This document shows, piece after piece, positions 51,614 through 64,000 of a stretch of DNA of 64,000 bases. The stretch comes from Fasciola hepatica (Eukaryota > Platyhelminthes > Trematoda > Plagiorchiida > Fasciolidae), in NCBI GenBank assembly GCA_948099385.1, contig CANUEZ040000013.1, positions 62,001-126,000 on the forward strand. Direction: 5' to 3'. Under the pieces are notes generated by a model. That model had not been told where the DNA came from, did no database searches, and saw nothing but the letters and a program-made list of their open reading frames with translations. Numbering within the stretch: the stretch's first letter is position 1; each line of letters begins with the position of its first letter. A program made the position numbers and the translations under genes.

Positions 51614-54015
51614 GCTTGAACGCTCAACTCACCATTGAAAACCATGGAAGCACTGTACAGCTGTTTCATCCTTGTTGGGAATCATCAGCAGTGCACATCC
51701 ACCGAGCCCCCACGGGGACTCGAACCCGGGGTGAACGATTGTGAATCGAACACCTTAACCACAAGGATATCCGGGCTGGCTCTCAACGGTTTGTTGAACA
51801 TATACACTACATGATATAGCACCCTTCCGTCACTGGCTTTGAACGGTAACAAACCCGCTTCCCACACAGCGATCGACTCCTATGATGGATGACTTCTCTG
51901 TAGGGGCCTAAGTACAACGAAGGAATTCTGTTATGAACAACCTACAGAGCTTGGTTACTGTTTGCAATTGAGTTGTAGGAGATTAGATTTGTATATAATA
52001 TGATTCATCATGCAGCTTGAACGCTCAACTCACCATTGAAAACCATGGAAGCACTGTACAGCTGTTTCATCCTTGTTGGGAATCATCAGCAGTGCACATC
52101 CACCGAGCCCCCACGGGGACTCGAACCCGGGGTGAACCATTGTGAATCGAACACCTTAACCACAAGGATATCCGGGCTGGCTCTCAACGGTTTGTTGAAC
52201 ATATACACTACATGATATAGCACCCTTCCGTCACTGGCTTTGAACGGTAACAACCCGCTTCCCACACAGCGATCGACTCCTATGATGGATGACTTCTCTG
52301 TAGGGGCCTAAGTACAACGAAGGCATTCCGTTATGAACAACCTACAGAGCTTGGTTACTGTTTGCAATTGAGTTGTAGGAGATTAGATTTGTATATAATA
52401 TGATTCATCATGCAGCTTGAACGCTCAACTCACCATTGAAAACCATGGAAGCACTGTACAGCTGTTTCATCCTTGTTGGGAATCATCAGCAGTGCACATC
52501 CACCGAGCCCCCACGGGGACTCGAACCCGGGGTGAACGATTGTGAATCGAACACCTTAACCACAAGGATATCCGGGCTGGCTCTCAACGGTTTGTTGAAC
52601 ATATACACTACATGATATAGCACCCTTCCGTCACTGGCTTTGAACGGTAACAACCCGCTTCCCACACAGCGATCGACTCCTATGATGGATGACTTCTCTG
52701 TAGGGGCCTAAGTACAACGAAGGCATTCCGTTATGAACAACCTACAGAGCTTGGTTACTGTTTGCAATTGAGTTGTAGGAGATTAGATTTGTATATAATA
52801 TGATTCATCATGCAGCTTGAACGCTCAACTCACCATTGAAAACCATGGAAGCACTGTACAGCTGTTTCATCCTTGTTGGGAATCATCAGCAGTGCACATC
52901 CACCGAGCCCCCACGGGGACTCGAACCCGGGGTGAACGATTGTGAATCGAACACCTTAACCACAAGGATATCCGGGCTGGCTCTCAACGGTTTGTTGAAC
53001 ATATACACTACATGATATAGCACCCTTCCGTCACTGGCTTTGAACGGTAACAACCCGCTTCCCACACAGCGATCGACTCCTATGATGGATGACTTCTCTG
53101 TAGGGGCCTAAGTACAACGAAGGAATTCTGTTATGAACAACCTACAGAGCTTGGTTACTGTTTGCAATTGAGTTGTAGGAGATTAGATTTGTATATAATA
53201 TGATTCATCATGCAGCTTGAACGCTCAACTCACCATTGAAAACCATGGAAGCACTGTACAGCTGTTTCATCCTTGTTGGGAATCATCAGCAGTGCACATC
53301 CACCGAGCCCCCACGGGGACTCGAACCCGGGGTGAACCATTGTGAATCGAACACCTTAACCACAAGGATATCCGGGCTGGCTCTCAACGGTTTGTTGAAC
53401 ATATACACTACATGATATAGCACCCTTCCGTCACTGGCTTTGAACGGTAACAACCCGCTTCCCACACAGCGATCGACTCCTATGATGGATGACTTCTCTG
53501 TAGGGGCCTAAGTACAACGAAGGCATTCCGTTATGAACAACCTACAGAGCTTGGTTACTGTTTGCAATTGAGTTGTAGGAGATTAGATTTGTATATAATA
53601 TGATTCATCATGCAGCTTGAACGCTCAACTCACCATTGAAAACCATGGAAGCACTGTACAGCTGTTTCATCCTTGTTGGGAATCATCAGCAGTGCACATC
53701 CACCGAGCCCCCACGGGGACTCGAACCCGGGGTGAACGATTGTGAATCGAACACCTTAACCACAAGGATATCCGGGCTGGCTCTCAACGGTTTGTTGAAC
53801 ATATACACTACATGATATAGCACCCTTCCGTCACTGGCTTTGAACGGTAACAACCCGCTTCCCACACAGCGATCGACTCCTATGATGGATGACTTCTCTG
53901 TTGGGGGCCTAAGTACAACGAAGGCATTCCGTTATGAACAACCTACAGAGCTTGGTTACTGTTTGCAATTGAGTTGTAGGAGATTAGATTTGTATATAAT
54001 ATGATTCATCATGCA
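51614..54015. repeat. Second three-unit higher-order repeat
   Basis: Units 130 and 133 alone share gaaggaattctg. Each is followed by a C-allele unit (131, 134) and a G-allele unit (132, 135). The two triads differ by the extra A in unit 130 and the extra base in unit 135 (ctctgttggggg), so those indels arose or were lost after the duplication. Confidence 0.75.
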
Positions 54016-57000
54016 GCTTGAACGCTCAACTCACCATTGAAAACCATGGAAGCACTGTACAGCTGTTTCATCCTTGTTGGGAATCATCAGCAGTGCACAT
54101 CCACCGAGCCCCCACGGGGACTTGAACCCGGGGTGAACGATTGTGAATCGAACACCTTAACCACAAGGATATCCGGGCTGGCTCTCAACGGTTTGTTGAA
54201 CATATACACTACATGATATAGCACCCTTCCGTCACTGGCTTTGAACGGTAACAAACCCGCTTCCCACACAGCGATCGACTCCTATGATGGATGACTTCTC
54301 TGTAGGGGCCTAAGTACAACGAAGGCATTCCGTTATGAACAACCTACAGAGCTTGGTTACTGTTTGCAATTGAGTTGTAGGAGATTAGATTTGTATATAA
54401 TATGATTCATCATGCAGCTTGAACGCTCAACTCACCATTGAAAACCATGGAAGCACTGTACAGCTGTTTCATCCTTGTTGGGAATCATCAGCAGTGCACA
54501 TCCACCGAGCCCCCACGGGGACTCGAACCCGGGGTGAACGATTGTGAATCGAACACCTTAACCACAAGGATATCCGGGCTGGCTCTCAACGGTTTGTTGA
54601 ACATATACACTACATGATATAGCACCCTTCCGTCACTGGCTTTGAACGGTAACAACCCGCTTCCCACACAGCGATCGACTCCTATGATGGATGACTTCTC
54701 TGTAGGGGCCTAAGTACAACGAAGGCATTCCGTTATGAACAACCTACAGAGCTTGGTTACTGTTTGCAATTGAGTTGTAGGAGATTAGACTTGTATATAA
54801 TATGATTCATCATGCAGCTTGAACGCTCAACTCACCATTGAAAACCATGGAAGCACTGTACAGCTGTTTCATCCTTGTTGGGAATCATCAGCAGTGCACA
54901 TCCACCGAGCCCCCACGGGGACTCGAACCCGGGGTGAACGATTGTGAATCGAACACCTTAACCACAAGGATATCCGGGCTGGCTCTCAACGGTTTGTTGA
55001 ACATATACACTACATGATATAGCACCCTTCCGTCACTGGCTTTGAACGGTAACAACCCGCTTCCCACACAGCGATCGACTCCTATGATGGATGACTTCTC
55101 TGTAGGGGCCTAAGTACAACGAAGGCATTCCGTTATGAACAACCTACAGAGCTTGGTTACTGTTTGCAATTGAGTTGTAGGAGATTAGATTTGTATATAA
55201 TATGATTCATCATGCAGCTTGAACGCTCAACTCACCATTGAAAACCATGGAAGCACTGTACAGCTGTTTCATCCTTGTTGGGAATCATCAGCAGTGCACA
55301 TCCACCGAGCCCCCACGGGGACTCGAACCCGGGGTGAACGATTGTGAATCGAACACCTTAACCACAAGGATATCCGGGCTGGCTCTCAACGGTTTGTTGA
55401 ACATATACACTACATGATATAGCACCCTTCCGTCACTGGCTTTGAACGGTAACAACCCGCTTCCCACACAGCGATCGACTCCTATGATGGATGACTTCTC
55501 TGTAGGGGCCTAAGTACAACGAAGGCATTCCGTTATGAACAACCTACAGAGCTTGGTTACTGTTTGCAATTGAGTTGTAGGAGATTAGATTTGTATATAA
55601 TATGATTCATCATGCAGCTTGAACGCTCAACTCACCATTGAAAACCATGGAAGCACTGTACAGCTGTTTCATCCTTGTTGGGAATCATCAGCAGTGCACA
55701 TCCACCGAGCCCCCACGGGGACTCGAACCCGGGGTGAACCATTGTGAATCGAACACCTTAACCACAAGGATATCCGGGCTGGCTCTCAACGGTTTGTTGA
55801 ACATATACACTACATGATATAGCACCCTTCCGTCACTGGCTTTGAACGGTAACAACCCGCTTCCCACACAGCGATCGACTCCTATGATGGATGACTTCTC
55901 TGTAGGGGCCTAAGTACAACGAAGGCATTCCGTTATGAACAACCTACAGAGCTTGGTTACTGTTTGCAATTGAGTTGTAGGAGATTAGATTTGTATATAA
56001 TATGATTCATCATGCAGCTTGAACGCTCAACTCACCATTGAAAACCATGGAAGCACTGTACAGCTGTTTCATCCTTGTTGGGAATCATCAGCAGTGCACA
56101 TCCACCGAGCCCCCACGGGGACTCGAACCCGGGGTGAACGATTGTGAATCGAACACCTTAACCACAAGGATATCCGGGCTGGCTCTCAACGGTTTGTTGA
56201 ACATATACACTACATGATATAGCACCCTTCCGTCACTGGCTTTGAACGGTAACAACCCGCTTCCCACACAGCGATCGACTCCTATGATGGATGACTTCTC
56301 TGTAGGGGCCTAAGTACAACGAAGGCATTCCGTTATGAACAACCTACAGAGCTTGGTTACTGTTTGCAATTGAGTTGTAGGAGATTAGATTTGTATATAA
56401 TATGATTCATCATGCAGCTTGAACGCTCAACTCACCATTGAAAACCATGGAAGCACTGTACAGCTGTTTCATCCTTGTTGGGAATCATCAGCAGTGCACA
56501 TCCACCGAGCCCCCACGGGGACTCGAACCCGGGGTGAACGATTGTGAATCGAACACCTTAACCACAAGGATATCCGGGCTGGCTCTCAACGGTTTGTTGA
56601 ACATATACACTACATGATATAGCACCCTTCCGTCACTGGCTTTGAACGGTAACAAACCCGCTTCCCACACAGCGATCGACTCCTATGATGGATGACTTCT
56701 CTGTAGGGGCCTAAGTACAACGAAGGCATTCCGTTATGAACAACCTACAGAGCTTGGTTACTGTTTGCAATTGAGTTGTAGGAGATTAGATTTGTATATA
56801 ATATGATTCATCATGCAGCTTGAACGCTCAACTCACCATTGAAAACCATGGAAGCACTGTACAGCTGTTTCATCCTTGTTGGGAATCATCAGCAGTGCAC
56901 ATCCACCGAGCCCCCACGGGGACTCGAACCCGGGGTGAACGATTGTGAATCGAACACCTTAACCACAAGGATATCCGGGCTGGCTCTCAACGGTTTGTTG

Positions 57001-60000
57001 AACATATACACTACATGATATAGCACCCTTCCGTCACTGGCTTTGAACGGTAACAACCCGCTTCCCACACAGCGATCGACTCCTATGATGGATGACTTCT
57101 CTGTAGGGGCCTAAGTACAACGAAGGCATTCCGTTATGAACAACCTACAGAGCTTGGTTACTGTTTGCAATTGAGTTGTAGGAGATTAGATTTGTATATA
57201 ATATGATTCATCATGCAGCTTGAACGCTCAACTCACCATTGAAAACCATGGAAGCACTGTACAGCTGTTTCATCCTTGTTGGGAATCATCAGCAGTGCAC
57301 ATCCACCGAGCCCCCACGGGGACTCGAACCCGGGGTGAACGATTGTGAATCGAACACCTTAACCACAAGGATATCCGGGCTGGCTCTCAACGGTTTGTTG
57401 AACATATACACTACATGATATAGCACCCTTCCGTCACTGGCTTTGAACGGTAACAACCCACTTCCCACACAGCGATCGACTCCTATGATGGATGACTTCT
57501 CTGTAGGGGCCTAAGTACAACGAAGGCATTCCGTTATGAACAACCTACAGAGCTTGGTTACTGTTTGCAATTGAGTTGTAGGAGATTAGATTTGTATATA
57601 ATATGATTCATCATGCAGCTTGAACGCTCAACTCACCATTGAAAACCATGGAAGCACTGTACAGCTGTTTCATCCTTGTTGGGAATCATCAGCAGTGCAC
57701 ATCCACCGAGCCCCCACGGGGACTCGAACCCGGGGTGAACGATTGTGAATCGAACACCTTAACCACAAGGATATCCGGGCTGGCTCTCAACGGTTTGTTG
57801 AACATATACACTACATGATATAGCACCCTTCCGTCACTGGCTTTGAACGGTAACAACCCGCTTCCCACACAGCGATCGACTCCTATGATGGATGACTTCT
57901 CTGTAGGGGCCTAAGTACAACGAAGGCATTCCGTTATGAACAACCTACAGAGCTTGGTTACTGTTTGCAATTGAGTTGTAGGAGATTAGATTTGTATATA
58001 ATATGATTCATCATGCAGCTTGAACGCTCAACTCACCATTGAAAACCATGGAAGCACTGTACAGCTGTTTCATCCTTGTTGGGAATCATCAGCAGTGCAC
58101 ATCCACCGAGCCCCCACGGGGACTCGAACCCGGGGTGAACGATTGTGAATCGAACACCTTAACCACAAGGATATCCGGGCTGGCTCTCAACGGTTTGTTG
58201 AACATATACACTACATGATATAGCACCCTTCCGTCACTGGCTTTGAACGGTAACAAACCCGCTTCCCACACAGCGATCGACTCCTATGATGGATGACTTC
58301 TCTGTAGGGGCCTAAGTACAACGAAGGCATTCCGTTATGAACAACCTACAGAGCTTGGTTACTGTTTGCAATTGAGTTGTAGGAGATTAGATTTGTATAT
58401 AATATGATTCATCATGCAGCTTGAACGCTCAACTCACCATTGAAAACCATGGAAGCACTGTACAGCTGTTTCATCCTTGTTGGGAATCATCAGCAGTGCA
58501 CATCCACCGAGCCCCCACGGGGACTCGAACCCGGGGTGAACGATTGTGAATCGAACACCTTAACCACAAGGATATCCGGGCTGGCTCTCAACGGTTTGTT
58601 GAACATATACACTACATGATATAGCACCCTTCCGTCACTGGCTTTGAACGGTAACAACCCGCTTCCCACACAGCGATCGACTCCTATGATGGATGACTTC
58701 TCTGTAGGGGCCTAAGTACAACGAAGGCATTCCGTTATGAACAACCTACAGAGCTTGGTTACTGTTTGCAATTGAGTTGTAGGAGATTAGATTTGTATAT
58801 AATATGATTCATCATGCAGCTTGAACGCTCAACTCACCATTGAAAACCATGGAAGCACTGTACAGCTGTTTCATCCTTGTTGGGAATCATCAGCAGTGCA
58901 CATCCACCGAGCCCCCACGGGGACTCGAACCCGGGGTGAACGATTGCGAATCGAACACCTTAACCACAAGGATATCCGGGCTGGCTCTCAACGGTTTGTT
59001 GAACATATACACTACATGATATAGCACCCTTCCGTCACTGGCTTTGAACGGTAACAACCCACTTCCCACACAGCGATCGACTCCTATGATGGATGACTTC
59101 TCTGTAGGGGCCTAAGTACAACGAAGGCATTCCGTTATGAACAACCTACAGAGCTTGGTTACTGTTTGCAATTGAGTTGTAGGAGATTAGATTTGTATAT
59201 AATATGATTCATCATGCAGCTTGAACGCTCAACTCACCATTGAAAACCATGGAAGCACTGTACAGCTGTTTCATCCTTGTTGGGAATCATCAGCAGTGCA
59301 CATCCACCGAGCCCCCACGGGGACTCGAACCCGGGGTGAACCATTGTGAATCGAACACCTTAACCACAAGGATATCCGGGCTGGCTCTCAACGGTTTGTT
59401 GAACATATACACTACATGATATAGCACCCTTCCGTCACTGGCTTTGAACGGTAACAACCCGCTTCCCACACAGCGATCGACTCCTATGATGGATGACTTC
59501 TCTGTAGGGGCCTAAGTACAACGAAGGCATTCCGTTATGAACAACCTACAGAGCTTGGTTACTGTTTGCAATTGAGTTGTAGGAGATTAGATTTGTATAT
59601 AATATGATTCATCATGCAGCTTGAACGCTCAACTCACCATTGAAAACCATGGAAGCACTGTACAGCTGTTTCATCCTTGTTGGGAATCATCAGCAGTGCA
59701 CATCCACCGAGCCCCCACGGGGACTCGAACCCGGGGTGAACGATTGTGAATCGAACACCTTAACCACAAGGATATCCGGGCTGGCTCTCAACGGTTTGTT
59801 GAACATATACACTACATGATATAGCACCCTTCCGTCACTGGCTTTGAACGGTAACAAACCCGCTTCCCACACAGCGATCGACTCCTATGATGGATGACTT
59901 CTCTGTAGGGGCCTAAGTACAACGAAGGCATTCCGTTATGAACAACCTACAGAGCTTGGTTACTGTTTGCAATTGAGTTGTAGGAGATTAGATTTGTATA

Positions 60001-62421
60001 TAATATGATTCATCATGCAGCTTGAACGCTCAACTCACCATTGAAAACCATGGAAGCACTGTACAGCTGTTTCATCCTTGTTGGGAATCATCAGCAGTGC
60101 ACATCCACCGAGCCCCCACGGGGACTCGAACCCGGGGTGAACGATTGTGAATCGAACACCTTAACCACAAGGATATCCGGGCTGGCTCTCAACGGTTTGT
60201 TGAACATATACACTACATGATATAGCACCCTTCCGTCACTGGCTTTGAACGGTAACAACCCGCTTCCCACACAGCGATCGACTCCTATGATGGATGACTT
60301 CTCTGTAGGGGCCTAAGTACAACGAAGGCATTCCGTTATGAACAACCTACAGAGCTTGGTTACTGTTTGCAATTGAGTTGTAGGAGATTAGATTTGTATA
60401 TAATATGATTCATCATGCAGCTTGAACGCTCAACTCACCATTGAAAACCATGGAAGCACTGTACAGCTGTTTCATCCTTGTTGGGAATCATCAGCAGTGC
60501 ACATCCACCGAGCCCCCACGGGGACTCGAACCCGGGGTGAACGATTGTGAATCGAACACCTTAACCACAAGGATATCCGGGCTGGCTCTCAACGGTTTGT
60601 TGAACATATACACTACATGATATAGCACCCTTCCGTCACTGGCTTTGAACGGTAACAACCCGCTTCCCACACAGCGATCGACTCCTATGATGGATGACTT
60701 CTCTGTAGGGGCCTAAGTACAACGAAGGCATTCCGTTATGAACAACCTACAGAGCTTGGTTACTGTTTGCAATTGAGTTGTAGGAGATTAGATTTGTATA
60801 TAATATGATTCATCATGCAGCTTGAACGCTCAACTCACCATTGAAAACCATGGAAGCACTGTACAGCTGTTTCATCCTTGTTGGGAATCATCAGCAGTGC
60901 ACATCCACCGAGCCCCCACGGGGACTCGAACCCGGGGTGAACGATTGTGAATCGAACACCTTAACCACAAGGATATCCGGGCTGGCTCTCAACGGTTTGT
61001 TGAACATATACACCACATGATATAGCACCCTTCCGTCACTGGCTTTGAACGGTAACAACCCGCTTCCCACACAGCGATCGACTCCTATGATGGATGACTT
61101 CTCTGTTGGGGGCCTAAGTACAACGAAGGCATTCCGTTATGAACAACCTACAGAGCTTGGTTACTGTTTGCAATTGAGTTGTAGGAGATTAGATTTGTAT
61201 ATAATATGATTCATCATGCAGCTTGAACGCTCAACTCACCATTGAAAACCATGGAAGCACTGTACAGCTGTTTCATCCTTGTTGGGAATCATCAGCAGTG
61301 CACATCCACCGAGCCCCCACGGGGACTCGAACCCGGGGTGAACGATTGTGAATCGAACACCTTAACCACAAGGATATCCGGGCTGGCTCTCAACGGTTTG
61401 TTGAACATATACACTACATGATATAGCACCCTTCCGTCACTGGCTTTGAACGGTAACAACCCGCTTCCCACACAGCGATCGACTCCTATGATGGATGACT
61501 TCTCTGTAGGGGCCTAAGTACAACGAAGGCATTCCGTTATGAACAACCTACAGAGCTTGGTTACTGTTTGTAATTGAGTTGTAGGAGATTAGATTTGTAT
61601 ATAATATGATTCATCATGCAGCTTGAACGCTCAACTCACCATTGAAAACCATGGAAGCACTGTACAGCTGTTTCATCCTTGTTGGGAATCATCAGCAGTG
61701 CACATCCACCGAGCCCCCACGGGGACTCGAACCCGGGGTGAACGATTGTGAATCGAACACCTTAACCACAAGGATATCCGGGCTGGCTCTCAACGGTTTG
61801 TTGAACATATACACTACATGATATAGCACCCTTCCGTCACTGGCTTTGAACGGTAACAAACCCGCTTCCCACACAGCGATCGACTCCTATGATGGATGAC
61901 TTCTCTGTAGGGGCCTAAGTACAACGAAGGCATTCCGTTATGAACAACCTACAGAGCTTGGTTACTGTTTGCAATTGAGTTGTAGGAGATTAGATTTGTA
62001 TATAATATGATTCATCATGCAGCTTGAACGCTCAACTCACCATTGAAAACCATGGAAGCACTGTACAGCTGTTTCATCCTTGTTGGGAATCATCAGCAGT
62101 GCACATCCACCGAGCCCCCACGGGGACTCGAACCCGGGGTGAACGATTGTGAATCGAACACCTTAACCACAAGGATATCCGGGCTGGCTCTCAACGGTTT
62201 GTTGAACATATACACTACATGATATAGCACCCTTCCGTCACTGGCTTTGAACGGTAACAACCCGCTTCCCACACAGCGATCGACTCCTATGATGGATGAC
62301 TTCTCTGTAGGGGCCTAAGTACAACGAAGGCATTCCGTTATGAACAACCTACAGAGCTTGGTTACTGTTTGCAATTGAGTTGTAGGAGATTAGATTTGTA
62401 TATAATATGATTCATCATGAA

Positions 62422-62822
62422 GCTTGAACGCTCAACTCACCATTGAAAACCTTGAAAGCACTGTACAGCTGTTTCATCCTTGTTGGGAATCATCAGCAGT
62501 GCACATCCACCGAGCCCCCACGGGGACTCGAACCCGGGGTGAACGATTGTGAATCGAACACCTTAACCACAAGGATATCCGGGCTGGCTCTCAACGGTTT
62601 GTTGAACATATACACTACATGATATAGCACCCTTCCGTCACTGGCTTTGAACGGTAACAAACCCGCTTCCCACACAGCGATCGACTCCTATGATGGATGA
62701 CTTCTCTGTAGGGGCCTAAGTACAACGAAGGCATTCCGTTATGAACAACCTACAGAGCTTGGTTACTGTTTGCAATTGAGTTGTAGGAGATTAGATTTGT
62801 ATATAATATGATTCATCATGCA
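62422..62822. repeat. Unit 157, with an altered ribozyme outer stem
   Basis: The unit begins after catga instead of catgc, giving an aagctt site. It has ccttgaaagc where others have ccatggaagc. The change removes one outer stem I pair of the hammerhead and turns a second into a G-U pair; the core and inner stem are untouched. It is also a 401-bp unit. Confidence 0.75.
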
Positions 62823-63622
62823 GCTTGAACGCTCAACTCACCATTGAAAACCATGGAAGCACTGTACAGCTGTTTCATCCTTGTTGGGAATCATCAGCAG
62901 TGCACATCCACCGAGCCCCCACGGGGACTCGAACCCGGGGTGAACCATTGTGAATCGAACACCTTAACCACAAGGATATCCGGGCTGGCTCTCAACGGTT
63001 TGTTGAACATATACACTACATGATATAGCACCCTTCCGTCACTGGCTTTGGACGGTAACAACCCGCTTCCCACACAGCGATCGACTCCTATGATGGATGA
63101 CTTCTCTGTAGGGGCCTAAGTACAACGAAGGCATTCCGTTATGAACAACCTACAGAGCTTGGTTACTGTTTGTAATTGAGTTGTAGGAGATTAGATTTGT
63201 ATATAATATGATTCATCATGCAGCTTGAACGCTCAACTCACCATTAAAAACCATGGAAGCACTGTACAGCTGTTTCATCCTTGTTGGGAATCATCAGCAG
63301 TGCACATCCACCGAGCCCCCACGGGGACTCGAACCCGGGGTGAACCATTGTGAATCGAACACCTTAACCACAAGGATATCCGGGCTGGCTCTCAACGGTT
63401 TGTTGAACATATACACTACATGATATAGCACCCTTCCGTCACTGGCTTTGAACGGTAACAACCCGCTTCCCACACAGCGATCGACTCCTATGATGGATGA
63501 CTTCTCTGTAGGGGCCTAAGTACAACGAAGGCATTCCGTTATGAACAACCTACAGAGCTTGGTTACTGTTTGCAATTGAGTTGTAGGAGATTAGATTTGT
63601 ATATAATATGATTCATCATGCA

Positions 63623-64000
63623 GCTTGAACGCTCAACTCACCATTGAAAACCATGGAAGCACTGTACAGCTGTTTCATCCTTGTTGGGAATCATCAGCAG
63701 TGCACATCCACCGAGCCCCCACGGGGACTCGAACCCGGGGTGAACGATTGTGAATCGAACACCTTAACCACAAGGATATCCGGGCTGGCTCTCAACGGTT
63801 TGTTGAACATATACACTACATGATATAGCACCCTTCCGTCACTGGCTTTGAACGGTAACAACCCGCTTCCCACACAGCGATCGACTCCTATGATGGATGA
63901 CTTCTCTGTAGGGGCCTAAGTACAACGAAGGCATTCCGTTATGAACAACCTACAGAGCTTGGTTACTGTTTGCAATTGAGTTGTAGGAGATTAGATTTGT
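63623..64000. repeat. Last, partial unit (unit 160)
   Basis: The window ends 378 bases into this unit, inside the A+T-rich patch, with no sign of an array boundary. The ribozyme and tRNA-like parts are complete and have the G allele at unit base 124. Confidence 0.95.

Larger units (their letters stand above)
1..64000. repeat. 400-bp satellite array carrying a tRNA-like/hammerhead module
   Basis: The whole window is a tandem repeat of one unit, beginning here at gcttgaacgc. Unit starts, stepping by 400 within each group: units 1-7 from 1; 8-18 from 2802; 19-50 from 7203; 51-55 from 20004; 56-89 from 22005; 90-100 from 35606; 101-106 from 40007; 107-108 from 42408; 109 at 43209; 110-111 from 43610; 112-119 from 44411; 120 at 47612; 121-122 from 48013; 123-130 from 48814; 131-135 from 52015; 136 at 54016; 137-142 from 54417; 143-146 from 56818; 147-150 from 58419; 151-153 from 60020; 154-155 from 61221; 156-157 from 62022; 158-160 from 62823. 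The last unit of each group except 160 is 401 bp. Because the extra base always lies beyond unit base 230, the unit offsets given below for the ribozyme (31-89), the tRNA-like part (92-163) and the TTTT run (25-28) locate these parts in every unit. Units differ by only a few substitutions, which implies recent amplification or strong homogenisation. Confidence 0.99.
44411..64000. repeat. Right subfamily block rich in the G allele and 401-bp units (units 112-160)
   Basis: Only about eight of these 49 units carry C at unit base 124, against about 42 of the 111 units to the left. Twelve of the 22 units of 401 bp lie here. Ten have the same extra A in taacaaaccc, and two (units 135 and 153) have ctctgttggggg. 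Other markers recur at multi-unit spacing: agcagcc in units 113, 116, 123 and 129; cttgattac in units 124 and 126; acccactt in units 144 and 148. Confidence 0.7.

Noticed and set aside
1..64000. CRISPR array
   Set aside because: The whole 400-bp unit is repeated; there are no unique spacers between short repeats, and no cas genes.
1..64000. Functional tRNA gene cluster, as in Entamoeba-type tRNA arrays or amplified vertebrate tRNA arrays
   Set aside because: The cloverleaf has acceptor and T-stem clashes and is welded to a hammerhead two bases downstream. There is a single tRNA-like per unit and no short simple repeats between units.
1..64000. 5S rRNA or U-snRNA tandem repeat
   Set aside because: I found no 5S internal control region and no snRNA motif; the only Pol III boxes are tRNA-type A and B boxes.
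1..64000. Assembly artefact that copied one unit many times
   Set aside because: Units carry many different, regionally structured variants and indels, which a simple duplication artefact would not give. The exact copy number may still be wrong.

Overview
The window is one uninterrupted head-to-tail satellite array and nothing else. A unit of 400 bp (401 bp in 22 units) repeats from base 1 to base 64000: 159 complete units plus a 378-base partial one. No flanking single-copy DNA is visible, so the real array runs past both ends. There is no protein-coding gene. The short open frames that appear are accidents of single-base variants inside the repeat.

Each unit carries a compact RNA module on the minus strand. 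Read in its own 5' to 3' direction it contains: (1) a 72-nt tRNA-like cloverleaf with a perfect RNA polymerase III B box, a weaker A box and a Val(CAC)-like anticodon loop (unit bases 163 down to 92); (2) two bases later, a complete type I hammerhead self-cleaving ribozyme with all core residues, an asymmetric internal loop in stem I, a 6-nt loop II and a tiny 3-bp stem III (unit bases 89 down to 31); (3) a TTTT run three bases further on that could act as a Pol III terminator (unit bases 28 to 25). The remaining roughly 240 bp of the unit hold A+T-rich TATA-like patches, a 9-bp inverted repeat and a short internal duplication, but nothing I can identify as a gene.

This design suggests a eukaryote, most likely an animal. 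The tRNA-like part has no encoded CCA and has internal A/B boxes. Type I hammerheads with minimal stem III are established in animal repeats: schistosome SINE-like elements, salamander satellite 2, cave-cricket satellite, Penelope-like elements and metazoan retrozymes. I cannot name the species. The expected product is either a short Pol III transcript of about 140 nt that cuts itself near its 3' end, or, after terminator read-through, a multimer that cuts itself into 400-nt monomers with 5'-OH and 2',3'-cyclic phosphate ends suitable for circularisation.

Along the array the units differ by few substitutions and fall into regional subfamilies. Bases 1-8402 are a variable mosaic; 8403-20403 is smooth and near consensus; 20404-29204 shares a T substitution and a CTCTTACC-type segment; 31605-33604 is an island of unusually diverged units; 33605-44410 contains an exact-looking 1200-bp (three-unit) duplication; 44411-64000 is dominated by one anticodon-stem allele and is rich in 401-bp units. 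The hammerhead core is intact by eye in all but two units.
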